A stretch of DNA of 50,467 bases, from positions 1-50,467 of the forward strand of contig CACXLJ010000014.1 in assembly GCA_902768435.1 (NCBI GenBank). The letters are read 5' to 3'. The position numbers were made by a program, and so were the translations under genes. The notes beneath the pieces are model-generated. The model did not search any database. It saw only the letters and a list, made by a program, of their open reading frames with translations, and was not told where the DNA came from. Positions 24,261 through 34,100 of the stretch are shown in pieces; position 1 is the first letter of the stretch; each line of letters starts with the position of its first letter. The DNA comes from an uncultured Bacteroidales bacterium (GTDB lineage: Bacteria; Bacteroidota; Bacteroidia; Bacteroidales; Muribaculaceae).

Positions 24261-24818
24261 ATGAAAACTTTAAGACAAATGCTAATCCTGGCTTTCGCAA
24301 CCATAGCAATTGCTGCGACAGCCCAACAATCGGACCCCGTCATCGCCTCGATTCAAGATGCCTATAAACAAGCCAAAGTCATGATGAAGCAAAACAAGGG
24401 CATGGGCAACGAACTGGTGACCAAGGCCAACTACACCGTGCGCGGCAAGGGCAAGACCACCGAGACCTTCCACTTCTTCTACAACACTGTGGAGGGCACC
24501 TACTTGTTGGACGACGACGGCGACCCGCACTTCTTCTACTATTCGCTCTATTTCGTGACCCGCAGCTACAACATCGGCAAACAGAAGTACTACGAGGAAT
24601 TCCTGTTCGACCCATCGAGTCAGAGGCTGCTGTTTGCCCTGGTTCAAGACTACGATGAAAACGGCAAACGCTTCGACCGCCGCTTCTATTATCACGAGGG
24701 AGATTTGTACAAAGTTGTTGGTCCAACCAGCACTCAGCTTAATAACGACCATGTCTACTATTGGTCCGAAGAAGTCCGCCATGCCTTCGACTGGATCATG
24801 CGCAACCCCAAAGAGTGA
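24261..24818 (+). CDS. Secreted protein of unknown function
   Basis: A 185-residue protein. A signal peptide (MKTLRQMLILAFATIAIAATAQ) precedes a Tyr/Phe-rich mature domain: VRGKGKTTETFHFFYN, HFFYYSLYFVTRSYNIGKQK, EEFLFDPSSQRLLFALVQDY, FYYHEGDLYKVVG. It resembles small beta-sheet secreted proteins common in Bacteroidales, but I cannot name a family. The leader from the promoter at 24101-24131 is about 120 bases. The flavoprotein gene follows after 39 bases, so one transcript is plausible. Confidence 0.8.
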   Translation: MKTLRQMLILAFATIAIAATAQQSDPVIASIQDAYKQAKVMMKQNKGMGNELVTKANYTVRGKGKTTETFHFFYNTVEGTYLLDDDGDPHFFYYSLYFVTRSYNIGKQKYYEEFLFDPSSQRLLFALVQDYDENGKRFDRRFYYHEGDLYKVVGPTSTQLNNDHVYYWSEEVRHAFDWIMRNPKE

Positions 24819-24857
24819 AAAACCTAACCACCAAACAATCATAAACACACCCATAGC

Positions 24858-25496
24858 ATGAAAAAGATCATGATTATCGACGGCGGCCCACGCAAGAACA
24901 TGAACACCGCCATCATGCTCGAGAAATTTGCCGAGGGCGCACGAGAAGCAGGCGCCGAAGTGAAGATTGTGAGGCTCTATGGCATCGACTACAAGGGCTG
25001 CATGTCGTGCATGGCCTGCAAAATTAAAGACCGCGCCTCAAATGTGTGCAAGTTCAAGGATGCGCTCACGCCCGTGCTCGACGAAATCGCCCAAGCCGAC
25101 GGCCTGGTGCTCGGTTCGCCCATCTACTTTGGCGATGTAACTGGCCAGATGCGCACTTTTCTGGAGCGCCTGGCATTTCCCTGGCTCTCGTACAACGACT
25201 ACAGCCTGACGGCGCCCAAGCGCATGCCTGTGATGCTCATCGAGACCATGAACGGAACGCCCGAAAGGAACAACAGCCAGGGTTATGGCTCCATGGAACC
25301 ATGCATTGCAGCAGCTCTGGGCGAGCCCGAACGCCTGATTGCCTACAATACCTATCAGGTGAAGAGCTACGACCGCTTCGAACTTGCCGGATTCTCGGAA
25401 GAGGCCAAACGCCAATGGCGCGACGAGCATTGGGAACAAGACCAGCAAAGGGCCTTTGAAGCCGGCAAACGCATGGCCGAGAAAATCATGGCATAA
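24858..25496 (+). CDS. Flavodoxin-fold NAD(P)H-dependent oxidoreductase, iron-sulfur flavoprotein type
   Basis: 212 residues. The flavodoxin-like FMN-binding start is MKKIMIIDGGPRKNMNTA (phosphate loop). The cysteine motif GCMSCMACKIK, with a further Cys in SNVCKFKD, matches the iron-sulfur flavoprotein/NADPH-dependent FMN reductase group. The isoalloxazine loop is LGSPIYFGDVTGQMRTFLERL. It is a cytoplasmic redox enzyme; the substrate is not predictable. It lies between the secreted protein and corA with short gaps and may be in one operon with them. Confidence 0.9.
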   Translation: MKKIMIIDGGPRKNMNTAIMLEKFAEGAREAGAEVKIVRLYGIDYKGCMSCMACKIKDRASNVCKFKDALTPVLDEIAQADGLVLGSPIYFGDVTGQMRTFLERLAFPWLSYNDYSLTAPKRMPVMLIETMNGTPERNNSQGYGSMEPCIAAALGEPERLIAYNTYQVKSYDRFELAGFSEEAKRQWRDEHWEQDQQRAFEAGKRMAEKIMA

Positions 25497-25564
25497 GAAA
25501 AACTCGTGCAACCAACAGGCCTGCACGCAATGAGGAAACAACGAACTTAACAACTATAAGCATT

Positions 25565-26494
25565 ATGATAGCCTACTGGAAATATGACAAGCAATACATT
25601 CAGGTCGACGAGTGGCAGCCTGGATGCTGGATTCGCGTGACCAACCCCACCGACGAGGAACTTGCTCTGCTCGAGAGCCGATGGCAGGTGCCCCTCGACG
25701 AGGTGCGCGACGCCATGGATGCCGACGAGCGTCCGCGTCTGGATCAGGACGACAACTGGACGGCTGCCATTGTGCGCATTCCCAACAGCTACGAAGACGA
25801 AGACGGCGACACGGTGTTCACCACGCGGCCGCTTTCCATCGTAGTCAGCGGCGATGTGTTTGTCACCGTGAGCTTTTACGACAGTCCCGTGCTCTCGGAC
25901 TTTATTGCCTGGAGCAACCGCCGTGGCCAGCCCGAGCGTCGCGGCTACGACATGCTGCTGTCAATCTTGTTATCCAGTTCGGTGTGGTATCTCAAGTACC
26001 TGAAACAGATGAACGGCATGATCAACACAGCCGAGGAACGGCTCGAGAAGTCGATGGACAACGACGAGCTTCAAAGAATGATGGGACTGGGGAAATTCCT
26101 TATCTACTTCATCACCTCGCTGCGTGGCAACGAGATGGTGCTCATGCGACTCAAAAAAGTGCTGCGCAACATCACCTACGACGAAGACCTCCTCGACGAT
26201 GTGGAAATCGAGATGCAGCAGGCCTACGACACCGCCAGCATCTACAGCAAGATTCTTGACAGGCAGCAGTCGTCCTACTCGTCGATTATTGGCAACAACA
26301 TGAATGTGATCATGCGCACGCTCACCGTCATCACCATCATTCTCATGGTGCCCACCGGCATCGCGGGGTTCTATGGCATGAATGTGCCCAACGGCATGGA
26401 GTCGTGGATATGGGGATTCCTGTTTGCCATCGTCCTTTCGGTAATCTTGTCGATACTCATCTATGTGTACCTCAAGCGCAAAAAACTCATCTAG
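25565..26494 (+). CDS. corA: CorA-family magnesium/divalent cation channel
   Basis: A 309-residue protein. The N-terminal cytoplasmic alpha/beta domain begins MIAYWKYDKQYIQVDEW. A long stalk helix includes YLKQMNGMINTAEERLEKS. Two C-terminal membrane helices flank the selectivity signature YGMNVP (in TGIAGFYGMNVPNGMES), and the C-terminus is the usual basic KRKKLI. It forms pentameric channels for Mg2+ (also Co2+ or Ni2+) in the inner membrane. All family features are intact. Confidence 0.95.
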   Translation: MIAYWKYDKQYIQVDEWQPGCWIRVTNPTDEELALLESRWQVPLDEVRDAMDADERPRLDQDDNWTAAIVRIPNSYEDEDGDTVFTTRPLSIVVSGDVFVTVSFYDSPVLSDFIAWSNRRGQPERRGYDMLLSILLSSSVWYLKYLKQMNGMINTAEERLEKSMDNDELQRMMGLGKFLIYFITSLRGNEMVLMRLKKVLRNITYDEDLLDDVEIEMQQAYDTASIYSKILDRQQSSYSSIIGNNMNVIMRTLTVITIILMVPTGIAGFYGMNVPNGMESWIWGFLFAIVLSVILSILIYVYLKRKKLI

Positions 26495-26559
26495 ATTCAA
26501 CCCCTGGTGCCCGGCATGAAAGTCGTCATCGTAGTCGACCACAACTATAGCGAATAAAC

Positions 26560-26591
26560 TTTGCACATTCCTATTAGAAATAGTATCTTTG
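26560..26591 (+). promoter_or_regulatory. Promoter of the small beta-barrel gene
   Basis: TTTG at 26560-26563, 20 bases, TATCTTTG at 26584-26591. The chosen start at 26675 leaves a leader of about 75 bases; an ATG at 26561 would overlap the promoter. Confidence 0.75.
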
Positions 26592-26674
26592 TAGTAACAA
26601 ACACACTGAACACACTAATTGGTATTTTTGTAGAGAAAAATAATATTTTTATTAATCAACCTAATTTTCTAGTT

Positions 26675-27166
26675 ATGAAGAAATTATTTATGACACTCGT
26701 AATGGTTGCTCTGCTTGGAACAACCGCTTTTGCACAAGATGCAAAGAGTTATCGTGGTTTCACTGATCTTAGTTACACGCTTGGTGTAGGCGAAACCAGT
26801 GAAAACTTTGATCGCTTCACACTTTCAACAACGCATGGCTATCAAATAGATGACTTGTTCTTCGTGGGTGGCGGTGTAAGCTTTGAATATGTTCGTGATG
26901 CGGCGATAGCATTAGTTCCAATCTATGCTGATGCACGCATTGATATTCCCCTGCATGGCAGAAGCATTAAACCCTTTGTTGACGCTAAAATCGGGTATGC
27001 AGCAGGCCAACTTGATGGTTTTTATTTTGCTCCTACTATCGGCGTTCGTGTCCCTGTTAAGTTTGTCAAGGCTATGAACTTTGGTCTGGGTTACAAATTG
27101 CAAAAGATTCACGATGCTGGCACTAACACCAACGCCCTGACTTTCAATGTGGGCATTGAGTTCTAA
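26675..27166 (+). CDS. Small outer-membrane beta-barrel protein
   Basis: 163 residues from the ATG at 26675, which begins a signal peptide (MKKLFMTLVMVALLGTTAFAQ). The mature part has alternating hydrophobic strands with turns (GFTDLSYTLGVG, FFVGGGVSFEYVRD, VPIYADARIDIP, PFVDAKIGYAAGQ, MNFGLGYKLQKI) and ends in ALTFNVGIEF, with the terminal Phe typical of outer-membrane barrels. It is probably an 8-stranded OmpW/OmpX-like barrel. No ligand can be inferred. It has its own promoter and a terminator at 27194. Confidence 0.85.
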   Translation: MKKLFMTLVMVALLGTTAFAQDAKSYRGFTDLSYTLGVGETSENFDRFTLSTTHGYQIDDLFFVGGGVSFEYVRDAAIALVPIYADARIDIPLHGRSIKPFVDAKIGYAAGQLDGFYFAPTIGVRVPVKFVKAMNFGLGYKLQKIHDAGTNTNALTFNVGIEF

Positions 27167-27193
27167 ATAAGTCAAGCGTCTTTTTAACGCATC

Positions 27194-27240
27194 AAGCGGT
27201 TGGTTTACCTTTGTTGTGTAAATCAACCGCTTAATTTTTA
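27194..27240 (+). terminator. Terminator after the beta-barrel gene
   Basis: AAGCGGTTGGTTTA pairs with TAAATCAACCGCTT (one G-U) followed by AATTTTTA. The region 27241-27485 beyond it is AT-rich, with a duplicated TAAGGTTCAT motif (near 27424 and 27465) and a small palindrome AACCACAAAGTGGTT; no gene is seen there. Confidence 0.75.
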
Positions 27241-27485
27241 GGTATATCACATAAAACCTAAAAGAACAATTTCTACAGATAGGCATTTCGCCCCGAAACT
27301 AGTGGGATATGAAGAAGTTCTACAAGTAATTTTGCCGTAAAATCAAAGCAAAATTATATTAGAACTGATATAAAACGCACTTTCCTCCATCATTTTATAT
27401 TTGAAATGATATAATTTTAGACATAAGGTTCATTTAATCAGTATGAAAACCACAAAGTGGTTCTAAGGTTCATCTTGTAGTATAA

Positions 27486-27524
27486 CAAAATGCCCTGCGG
27501 TCTCGTGTGAGAAGCAGGGCATTT
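27486..27524 (-). terminator. Terminator of kbl
   Basis: On the minus strand AATGCCCTGC and GCAGGGCATT form a 10-bp stem followed by TTGTTATA. It lies 20 bases after the kbl stop. Confidence 0.8.
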
Positions 27525-27543
27525 GTTGTGGTTGTGAGTAAAT

Positions 27544-28734
27544 TTACTTGATTACATTGAGTTCCTTGCCCACCTTGATGAAGGCAGCGATGCACTTGTC
27601 GAGGTGTTCACGCTCGTGACCGGCACTGAGCTGCACGCGGATGCGGGCCTCGCCCTTGGGCACCACAGGATAGTAGAAACCAGTTACATAGATGCCTTCG
27701 TCCTGCATCTTGGCAGCGAAGTCCTGCGACAGTTTGGCATCGTAGAGCATCACGGCGCAGATGGCGCTCTGTGTGGGCTTGATGTCGAAGCCGGCAGCCA
27801 TCATCTTGTCGCGGAAGTAGTTCACATTCTCCACCAGTTTGTCGTGAAGTGCGTTGCTCTCCTTGAGCATCTTGAACATTTCAAGGCTGGCGCCCACGAT
27901 GACGGGAGCCACCGAGTTAGAGAACAGGTAGGGACGACTGCGCTGACGCAGCATATCGATGATTTCCTTGCGACCAGTAGTGAAACCGCCCATAGCGCCA
28001 CCAAATGCCTTGCCCAGTGTGCCGGTGAAGATGTCGATCTTGCCATAGAGGTTGAACTGCTCGGCCACACCATGACCAGTGGGGCCTACCACGCCTGCCG
28101 AGTGGCTCTCGTCGACCATGACGAGTGCATCATACTTCTCGGCGAGTTCAACAATCTTGTCCATGGGAGCCACATTGCCGTCCATCGAGAATACGCCGTC
28201 GGTAGCAATGATGCGGAAGCGTTGTTCCTGGGCTTCCTGGAGGCATTTCTCCAGTTCTTCCATGTTGGCGTTGGCATAGCGATAGCGTTTAGCCTTGCAC
28301 AGACGCACGCCGTCGATGATTGAAGCGTGGTTCAGGGCATCGCTGATGATAGCGTCCTGGTCGGTGAGCAACGGTTCGAAGAGACCGCCGTTGGCGTCGA
28401 AGCACGAGCCATAGAGGATGGTATCTTCGGTCTTGAAATAGTCGCTGATGGCAGCTTCGAGTTGTTTATGAATGTCTTGTGTGCCGCAGATGAAGCGAAC
28501 CGACGACATACCGAAGCCGTGCGTCTGCATCATGTCGGTAGCGCCCTTGATGAGTCGGGGGTTGTTAGAGAGTCCCAGATAGTTGTTGGCGCAGAAGTTG
28601 AGCACATCGGTGTCGGGTTTCACCTTGATGTCGGCACGCTGTGCAGTAGTGATTTGTCGTTCGTTTTTGTAAAGGCCAGCCTCCTGAATAGCAGCCAGTT
28701 CTTTTACGAGATGTTCCTGTAATTTTGTGTACAT
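27544..28734 (-). CDS. kbl: Glycine C-acetyltransferase (2-amino-3-ketobutyrate CoA ligase)
   Basis: A 396-residue PLP enzyme of the alpha-oxoamine synthase family. It cleaves 2-amino-3-ketobutyrate with CoA to glycine and acetyl-CoA. Visible features are NFCANNYLGLSNNPRL, FGMSSVRFICGTQDIHK, VMVDESHSAGVVGPTGHG, and the PLP lysine in TLGKAFGGAMGGFTTG. Length and motifs are complete. The divergent neighbour at 28924 encodes the threonine dehydrogenase that makes its substrate, so the pair forms the full threonine-to-glycine pathway. A terminator follows at 27486-27524. Confidence 0.96.
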   Translation of the reverse strand: MYTKLQEHLVKELAAIQEAGLYKNERQITTAQRADIKVKPDTDVLNFCANNYLGLSNNPRLIKGATDMMQTHGFGMSSVRFICGTQDIHKQLEAAISDYFKTEDTILYGSCFDANGGLFEPLLTDQDAIISDALNHASIIDGVRLCKAKRYRYANANMEELEKCLQEAQEQRFRIIATDGVFSMDGNVAPMDKIVELAEKYDALVMVDESHSAGVVGPTGHGVAEQFNLYGKIDIFTGTLGKAFGGAMGGFTTGRKEIIDMLRQRSRPYLFSNSVAPVIVGASLEMFKMLKESNALHDKLVENVNYFRDKMMAAGFDIKPTQSAICAVMLYDAKLSQDFAAKMQDEGIYVTGFYYPVVPKGEARIRVQLSAGHEREHLDKCIAAFIKVGKELNVIK

Positions 28735-28923
28735 GATTAGAGGTTTTTGTGAGGTTTTTAATAGTTGTTTTTAGTTTTTATATCACAAAGTTCTAAAAAA
28801 AACGCGTAATTGCGAAAAAAAACATCAAAAAAGATGATAAAAATTGCCAACTCTTGCCTATCTTTGCAGTTATCACAACGACAACATAAATAAAGACTGC
28901 AATTATCATATAAAACTAAGAAG

Positions 28924-29883
28924 ATGAAAAACGTTTTAATAATTGGCTCAACCGGCCAGATTGGTTCGGAGCTAACTATGAAATTGAGAAGCATTTACGG
29001 GAGTAACAATGTAATCGCCGGATACATCCCGGGAGCAGAGCCGAAAGGCGAACTTGCCGAGTCAGGTCCAAGCGAGGTGGTCGACATCACCAATGCCCAG
29101 CAGATAGCTGAAGCTGTTGAGAAATACAAGATTGACACGATTTACAATCTTGCGGCACTGCTGAGCGCTGTGGCCGAGAGCAAGCCGTTGTTGGCATGGA
29201 AAATAGGAATCGGCGGCCTGATGAATGTGCTGGAAGTGGCCCGCGAAAAGAAGTGTGCCGTGTTCACCCCCAGCTCCATCGGTTCCTTCGGTCCCAACGC
29301 ACCCAAGGACGGCACTCCTCAAGACACCATTCAGCAGCCCAAGACCATGTATGGCGTGACTAAAGTCACAGGCGAGCTGCTGAGCAACTACTACTACTCC
29401 AAGTTTGGCGTCGACACCCGTTCGGTGCGCTTCCCGGGCCTCATTTCCTATGTGACCCCTCCGGGCGGTGGCACCACCGACTATGCTGTCGACATCTACT
29501 ATGCTGCCGTTCAAGGCAAGGACTTCAAGTGCCCCGTGAAGGAAGGCACTTTCATGGACATGATGTATATGCCCGACGCTTTGCGCGCCGCCATCGAAAT
29601 CATGGAAGCCAACCCCGACCGCCTCATCCACCGCAACTCGTTCAACATTGCGTCGATGAGTTTTGACCCCGTCATTATCTACAACAAAATCAAGGAATAT
29701 GTGCCCGACTTTAAGATGACTTATGAACTTGACCCGCTGCGCCAGGCCATTGCCGACTCGTGGCCCAACAGCCTCGACGACACCTGCGCCCGCCTGGAGT
29801 GGGACTGGAAGCCCGAGTATGACCTCGACGCCATGACGCGCGACATGCTCGAGAAGCTGCGCATCAAGTTCGGCATCAAGTGA
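28924..29883 (+). CDS. tdh: L-threonine 3-dehydrogenase, short-chain (epimerase-like) type
   Basis: A 319-residue extended SDR. NAD binding is at GSTGQIGSEL; the catalytic Ser is in TPSSIGSFG, and Tyr/Lys are in MYGVTKVTGE. The segments PGLISYVTPPGGGTTDYAVD, FMDMMYMPDALRA and DPLRQAIADSWPNSLDD are typical of the SDR-type threonine dehydrogenases of Bacteroidetes and animals rather than of the zinc MDR type. Generic annotation would call it an NAD-dependent epimerase; the neighbour kbl makes the threonine role much more likely. A -7 box TATCTTTG is at 28859-28866 without a clear -33 element. Confidence 0.93.
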   Translation: MKNVLIIGSTGQIGSELTMKLRSIYGSNNVIAGYIPGAEPKGELAESGPSEVVDITNAQQIAEAVEKYKIDTIYNLAALLSAVAESKPLLAWKIGIGGLMNVLEVAREKKCAVFTPSSIGSFGPNAPKDGTPQDTIQQPKTMYGVTKVTGELLSNYYYSKFGVDTRSVRFPGLISYVTPPGGGTTDYAVDIYYAAVQGKDFKCPVKEGTFMDMMYMPDALRAAIEIMEANPDRLIHRNSFNIASMSFDPVIIYNKIKEYVPDFKMTYELDPLRQAIADSWPNSLDDTCARLEWDWKPEYDLDAMTRDMLEKLRIKFGIK

Positions 29884-29928
29884 AGCGGTTCAACATGTGT
29901 CGTTTTTTAAAATAAAGGATTATTGATT

Positions 29929-31068
29929 ATGAAACGCTATTATGCCATTGCGCTGCTGGCGATGCTCCTCGCAGGTGTGCTCGCTCAAGCGCAAGCCAAA
30001 TCAAACTCAGCGCAACTCATGGAATTCCAGCAAAAAGTCGACGGAATCTTTTCACCGGTGTTTGAACCCAACAAGCCCGGTGCCGCCGTGCTCATCTTGA
30101 AAAAAGGCAAAAAAGTGTTTGAGCAATGCTACGGCGTTGCCGACATGACCACAATGGAACCCGTGACCCCCAAGACCCGATTCTGCATAGCCAGTGTGTC
30201 GAAACAATTCTCGGCGGTGGCCATCCTGCAACTGGTCGAAAAAGGGCTGGTGAAACTGAGCGACCCGCTGAGCAAGTTTTTTCCCGAGTACAAGGCCGAC
30301 TTCTTCAACCGCATCACGCTGCACCACATCCTGAGCCACACATCGGGCATCCCCGATGCACGCGAGCGCAGCGACCGCCACTTTGTGCTCACCGCTACCG
30401 ATGTGGAAAGTTGCGGCTACATGAAGACGCTCGACCACCTCAACTTCGAGCCGGGCTGTGGCCAGTATGAGTACATCAACCCCACCTTCCAGCTGGTGTA
30501 CCAGATTGTGGAGCGCGTCACGGGCAAGGGCTTTGAACAGTACATGAAAAAGAACATCTTCAACAAGGCTGGCATGAAAGGCACCTGCTACTTTGAAGAC
30601 GGCAGAGTGATACCCGACATGGCACACGGCTACACGCCCGACGGCGATAAGGGCGACTACCGCGAGTTTGACTACGGCGAGGAAACCTTCTTTGCCACCA
30701 AGGCCGACGGCGGCATCTACACCTCGGTGACCGACTTTGCCAAGTGGGAGAAGGCGCTGCGCGACAACAAAGTGTGGAACGAGACCAGCAAGCGCATGGC
30801 CTACACGCCACAGGTTGCCATCCCCGAGGGCGCCAACTACGGCTATCAGCCCTATAACAGCTATGGCTACGGTTTCTTCATCAACCAGCGTCCAGGCCAC
30901 CACCGCATCGTGTACCACACGGGCGACAATGGCGGTTTCACAATCTATGCCGGCAAGGCCCCTGACGACGATGTGGTAGTGCTCATCTTCTCGACCCGCG
31001 ACAACATCGACCGCATGGGCATGGCTGCCCGCGTGTGGGACCTGCTTGAAGAATATCACTATATGTAA
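29929..31068 (+). CDS. Exported class C beta-lactamase-family serine hydrolase
   Basis: 379 residues from the ATG at 29929. A signal peptide (MKRYYAIALLAMLLAGVLAQAQA) precedes a penicillin-binding/class C fold: S89-V-S-K92 motif, YIN as the YxN motif, and HTGDNGG near the C-terminus in place of KTG. This group contains esterases, D-aminopeptidases and peptidoglycan carboxypeptidases as well as lactamases, so resistance should not be assumed. It starts 45 bases after tdh and 39 bases before the amylase gene. Co-transcription with tdh is possible but has no pathway logic. Confidence 0.9.
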   Translation: MKRYYAIALLAMLLAGVLAQAQAKSNSAQLMEFQQKVDGIFSPVFEPNKPGAAVLILKKGKKVFEQCYGVADMTTMEPVTPKTRFCIASVSKQFSAVAILQLVEKGLVKLSDPLSKFFPEYKADFFNRITLHHILSHTSGIPDARERSDRHFVLTATDVESCGYMKTLDHLNFEPGCGQYEYINPTFQLVYQIVERVTGKGFEQYMKKNIFNKAGMKGTCYFEDGRVIPDMAHGYTPDGDKGDYREFDYGEETFFATKADGGIYTSVTDFAKWEKALRDNKVWNETSKRMAYTPQVAIPEGANYGYQPYNSYGYGFFINQRPGHHRIVYHTGDNGGFTIYAGKAPDDDVVVLIFSTRDNIDRMGMAARVWDLLEEYHYM

Positions 31069-31107
31069 TGCTGCATATAATAATCTATCTATAAAATCAT
31101 AACCAAA

Positions 31108-34100
31108 ATGAAACAAAACACTTTTTTAGCCATCGTTACGTGCCTGCTGCTCGCCCTGGGTTTTGAAACCCGTGCCGAGATGACAGGCGGCCGCACCGAC
31201 TTTCGCGACGAAACCATCTATTTCGTGATCACCACACGCTTTTATGACGGCGACCAGCAAAACAACACCTACTGCTGGGATGGCGTCAAGAATGCTGCCC
31301 AGCAAGACCCCGAATGGCGCGGCGACTTCAAAGGACTGATTGAAAAGCTTGACTACATCAAGGCGCTCGGCTTCACCGCAGTGTGGATTACCCCTGTGGT
31401 GCAGAATGCTTCGGGCATGGACTACCACGGCTACCATGCCATGGACATGAGCCAAGTGGACAAGCGATATGAGAGCGACGACTGCAAGTTTCAAGACCTC
31501 ATCGATGCCGCACACAGCAAGGGCATGAAAGTGATTCTCGACATTGTGCTCAATCACACCGGCAACTTTGGCGAGGCCAACCTGTGCCACCTCTTTGACC
31601 GCGACTGGACCAAGCCCCAGAGCGACATCAAGCAGTGCATGGTGCCCTACACCATCTCGCAGGGCGGACTGCTCAACGACAACTACATGAACCTGCCCTC
31701 GGGACAGCAATACCAGGACCGCCTCTCCAAGATGAAGAACACCGACGGCGTGAACCACGACACACACAACCTGTGGCACCACTACGGCAACTTCAACTGG
31801 GACGAACCCAACCGCTGGTGGGCGCAGATTGCCGGCGACTGCGTGGACCTGAACACCGAGAATCCCGAAACCTACCAGTATCTCATCGACTGCTACGGCT
31901 CGTTTATCAAGATGGGTGTCGACGGGTTCCGCATCGACACAGGCGGGCACATCAGCCGACTCGCCTTCAACAAGGCCTTTATCCCGGCTTTCAAGCAACT
32001 GGGCGAGCAATACAAGAACAAGCGTCTCAACCAGTGCCCCTTCTTCATGTTTGCTGAGGTGTGCGCACGCGTACGCGAGGTCACCTACCGCGGTCAGCCC
32101 TCGCTGTCGCCCTATTTCTACACCTGGCAGAGCGATGCAAGCCTGCTCAACGCCTGGAACAGCAATCCCGCTTATTGGCAAGGAGTGCAGGTGTTTGAGA
32201 GCACCGATCCCGCCACGCTCGACAACCAGCAACTGTGCCTCACCGAGCACAACAACGCCGGCAGCGAGAGCACCCAGCCACACAGCAACAATGCCACGCT
32301 TGACGGCAACAGTTATCACACGCCCGATTATAGCCAGAACAGCGGCCTGAGCGTCATCGACTTCACCGCTCACTGGAACTATCAGAGCGCCCAGAATGTG
32401 TGGGGCGTGTTCGACAAAGACTACCTGTATAACGACGCCACCTATAATGTAATGTATGTCGACAGTCACGACTACGGCCCCGATGCCGACACCCGCTTCA
32501 ACGGCGGAACCAGCCAATGGGCCGAGAACCTGTCGCTCATGTTCACCATGCGCGGCATCCCTTGCCTGTACTATGGCAGCGAAATCGAGTTCCGCAAAGG
32601 CAAACCTTGCGACAAGGGAACCGACGATGCGCTCACCAACACAGGCCGAGCCTATTATGGAGGCTACATCAAAGGCAATGTCACAACCACCGACTTTGGC
32701 GAGTTTACAGGCGCCACGGGCAATGTTGGAGCAACACTTTCCCAACCGCTTGCCACACACTTGCGCCGGCTCAACAAAATCCGCGCTGCTGTGCCCGCCC
32801 TGCGCAAGGGCCAGTACAGCAAGAGCGGCTGCAGTTCTACAAGTGGCGGTTACTCGTTCAAGCGTCGCTACACCAGCGGCAACATCGACAGTTATGCCCT
32901 GATAGCGCTCAACAGCAAAGCCACCTTCACGGGCGTGCTCAACGGTACCTACACCGACTGCATCACCGGCGATGTGCAGCAGGTGACCAACGGCACCCTC
33001 ACCACCCCCAACTTCTCGGGCAAGGGCAATCTGCGCGTGTATGTGCTCAACGGTCCTGGCAAGGTGGGCGACGACGGTCCCTACCTCTATGGCAGCACCC
33101 CAGCCTCAGTGCCCACGCTGGCCTATGACGGAACCCAGGAAGAAGGTGACCCCAACACCGAGTACATCGTGAATGGTCAGGGCGGTGGCACCATCCCCAA
33201 CATCGACAGCCTCGAGGTTTACACCCCTACGGTCGAGAGCGGTGAAATGTGTGTCTTCTACGAAGCACCTGCCTCGCGCCGGGTGGTTACCGTGTGGGCC
33301 TGGAACAGCACCACCAACTTCACAGGCGGTTCGTGGCCGGGCCAGAACGCCTCACTCATGGGCAAGACGGCCGACGGCACCCGTCTCATTTTCAAATGGA
33401 CCTATCAAGGCTCCTACTCAAGTAGCAACATGCCCACAGGACTCATCTTCAGCACTGCCGGCAGCGACCAGACCGCCGACCTTGAGTTCAAGAATCGCGG
33501 CTACTACATCGACGGCGTGTGGCATCACGAAGTGGCCGAGAGTGCCAACGATGCGCCCACGCTCACCATCGACCTGCCCTCGGGCAACTACATGGGCCAG
33601 CAGTCCATCGATGTGCACATCACGGCATCGGTCGACACCGCCACCATCGTCTACACCACCGACGGCACTATGCCCACCCCATCGAGCCATCAGGCCCAGG
33701 GTTCGGTTACGCTCCACTTCACCGGCAACACCACCCTCACAGCGGGTGTGCTGCACAATGGACGCGTGCGCAATGTGGAAACGCGTGAATATGTGCTTTC
33801 AAACAACAGCGTCACCATCTATGTGAAAGATCCCACCGCAGCACCATGGAACTGGACATCGGTCTACTACTGGGCCTGGAACGACAGTGGCAACCTGTGC
33901 AACCACAATACATGGCCTGGCGATGAATGGACGACAACCACCATGGTCAAGGGCGAGAAATTCTACTACAAGACATTCACCTCGGCCCTAAATAACTTCT
34001 CGGTCAACTTCATCTTCAGCCAGAACGGTTCGCCGCAAACGGTTGACCTGGGCCCCTACAGCAGCGATGTGTATCTCCAGCTCGACACATTCAGCGACAA

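Noticed and set aside
28758..28994. A 78-codon minus-strand frame at the kbl-tdh junction
   Set aside because: It overlaps the tdh start and the shared promoter region and shows no coding character.
29929..31068. Beta-lactamase resistance gene
   Set aside because: Only fold-level motifs (SxxK, YxN, HxG) are seen; the family is mostly esterases and peptidases, so resistance cannot be supported.
31126..32760. A 544-codon minus-strand frame opposite the amylase
   Set aside because: Antisense to the intact GH13 catalytic domain and without recognisable domains.
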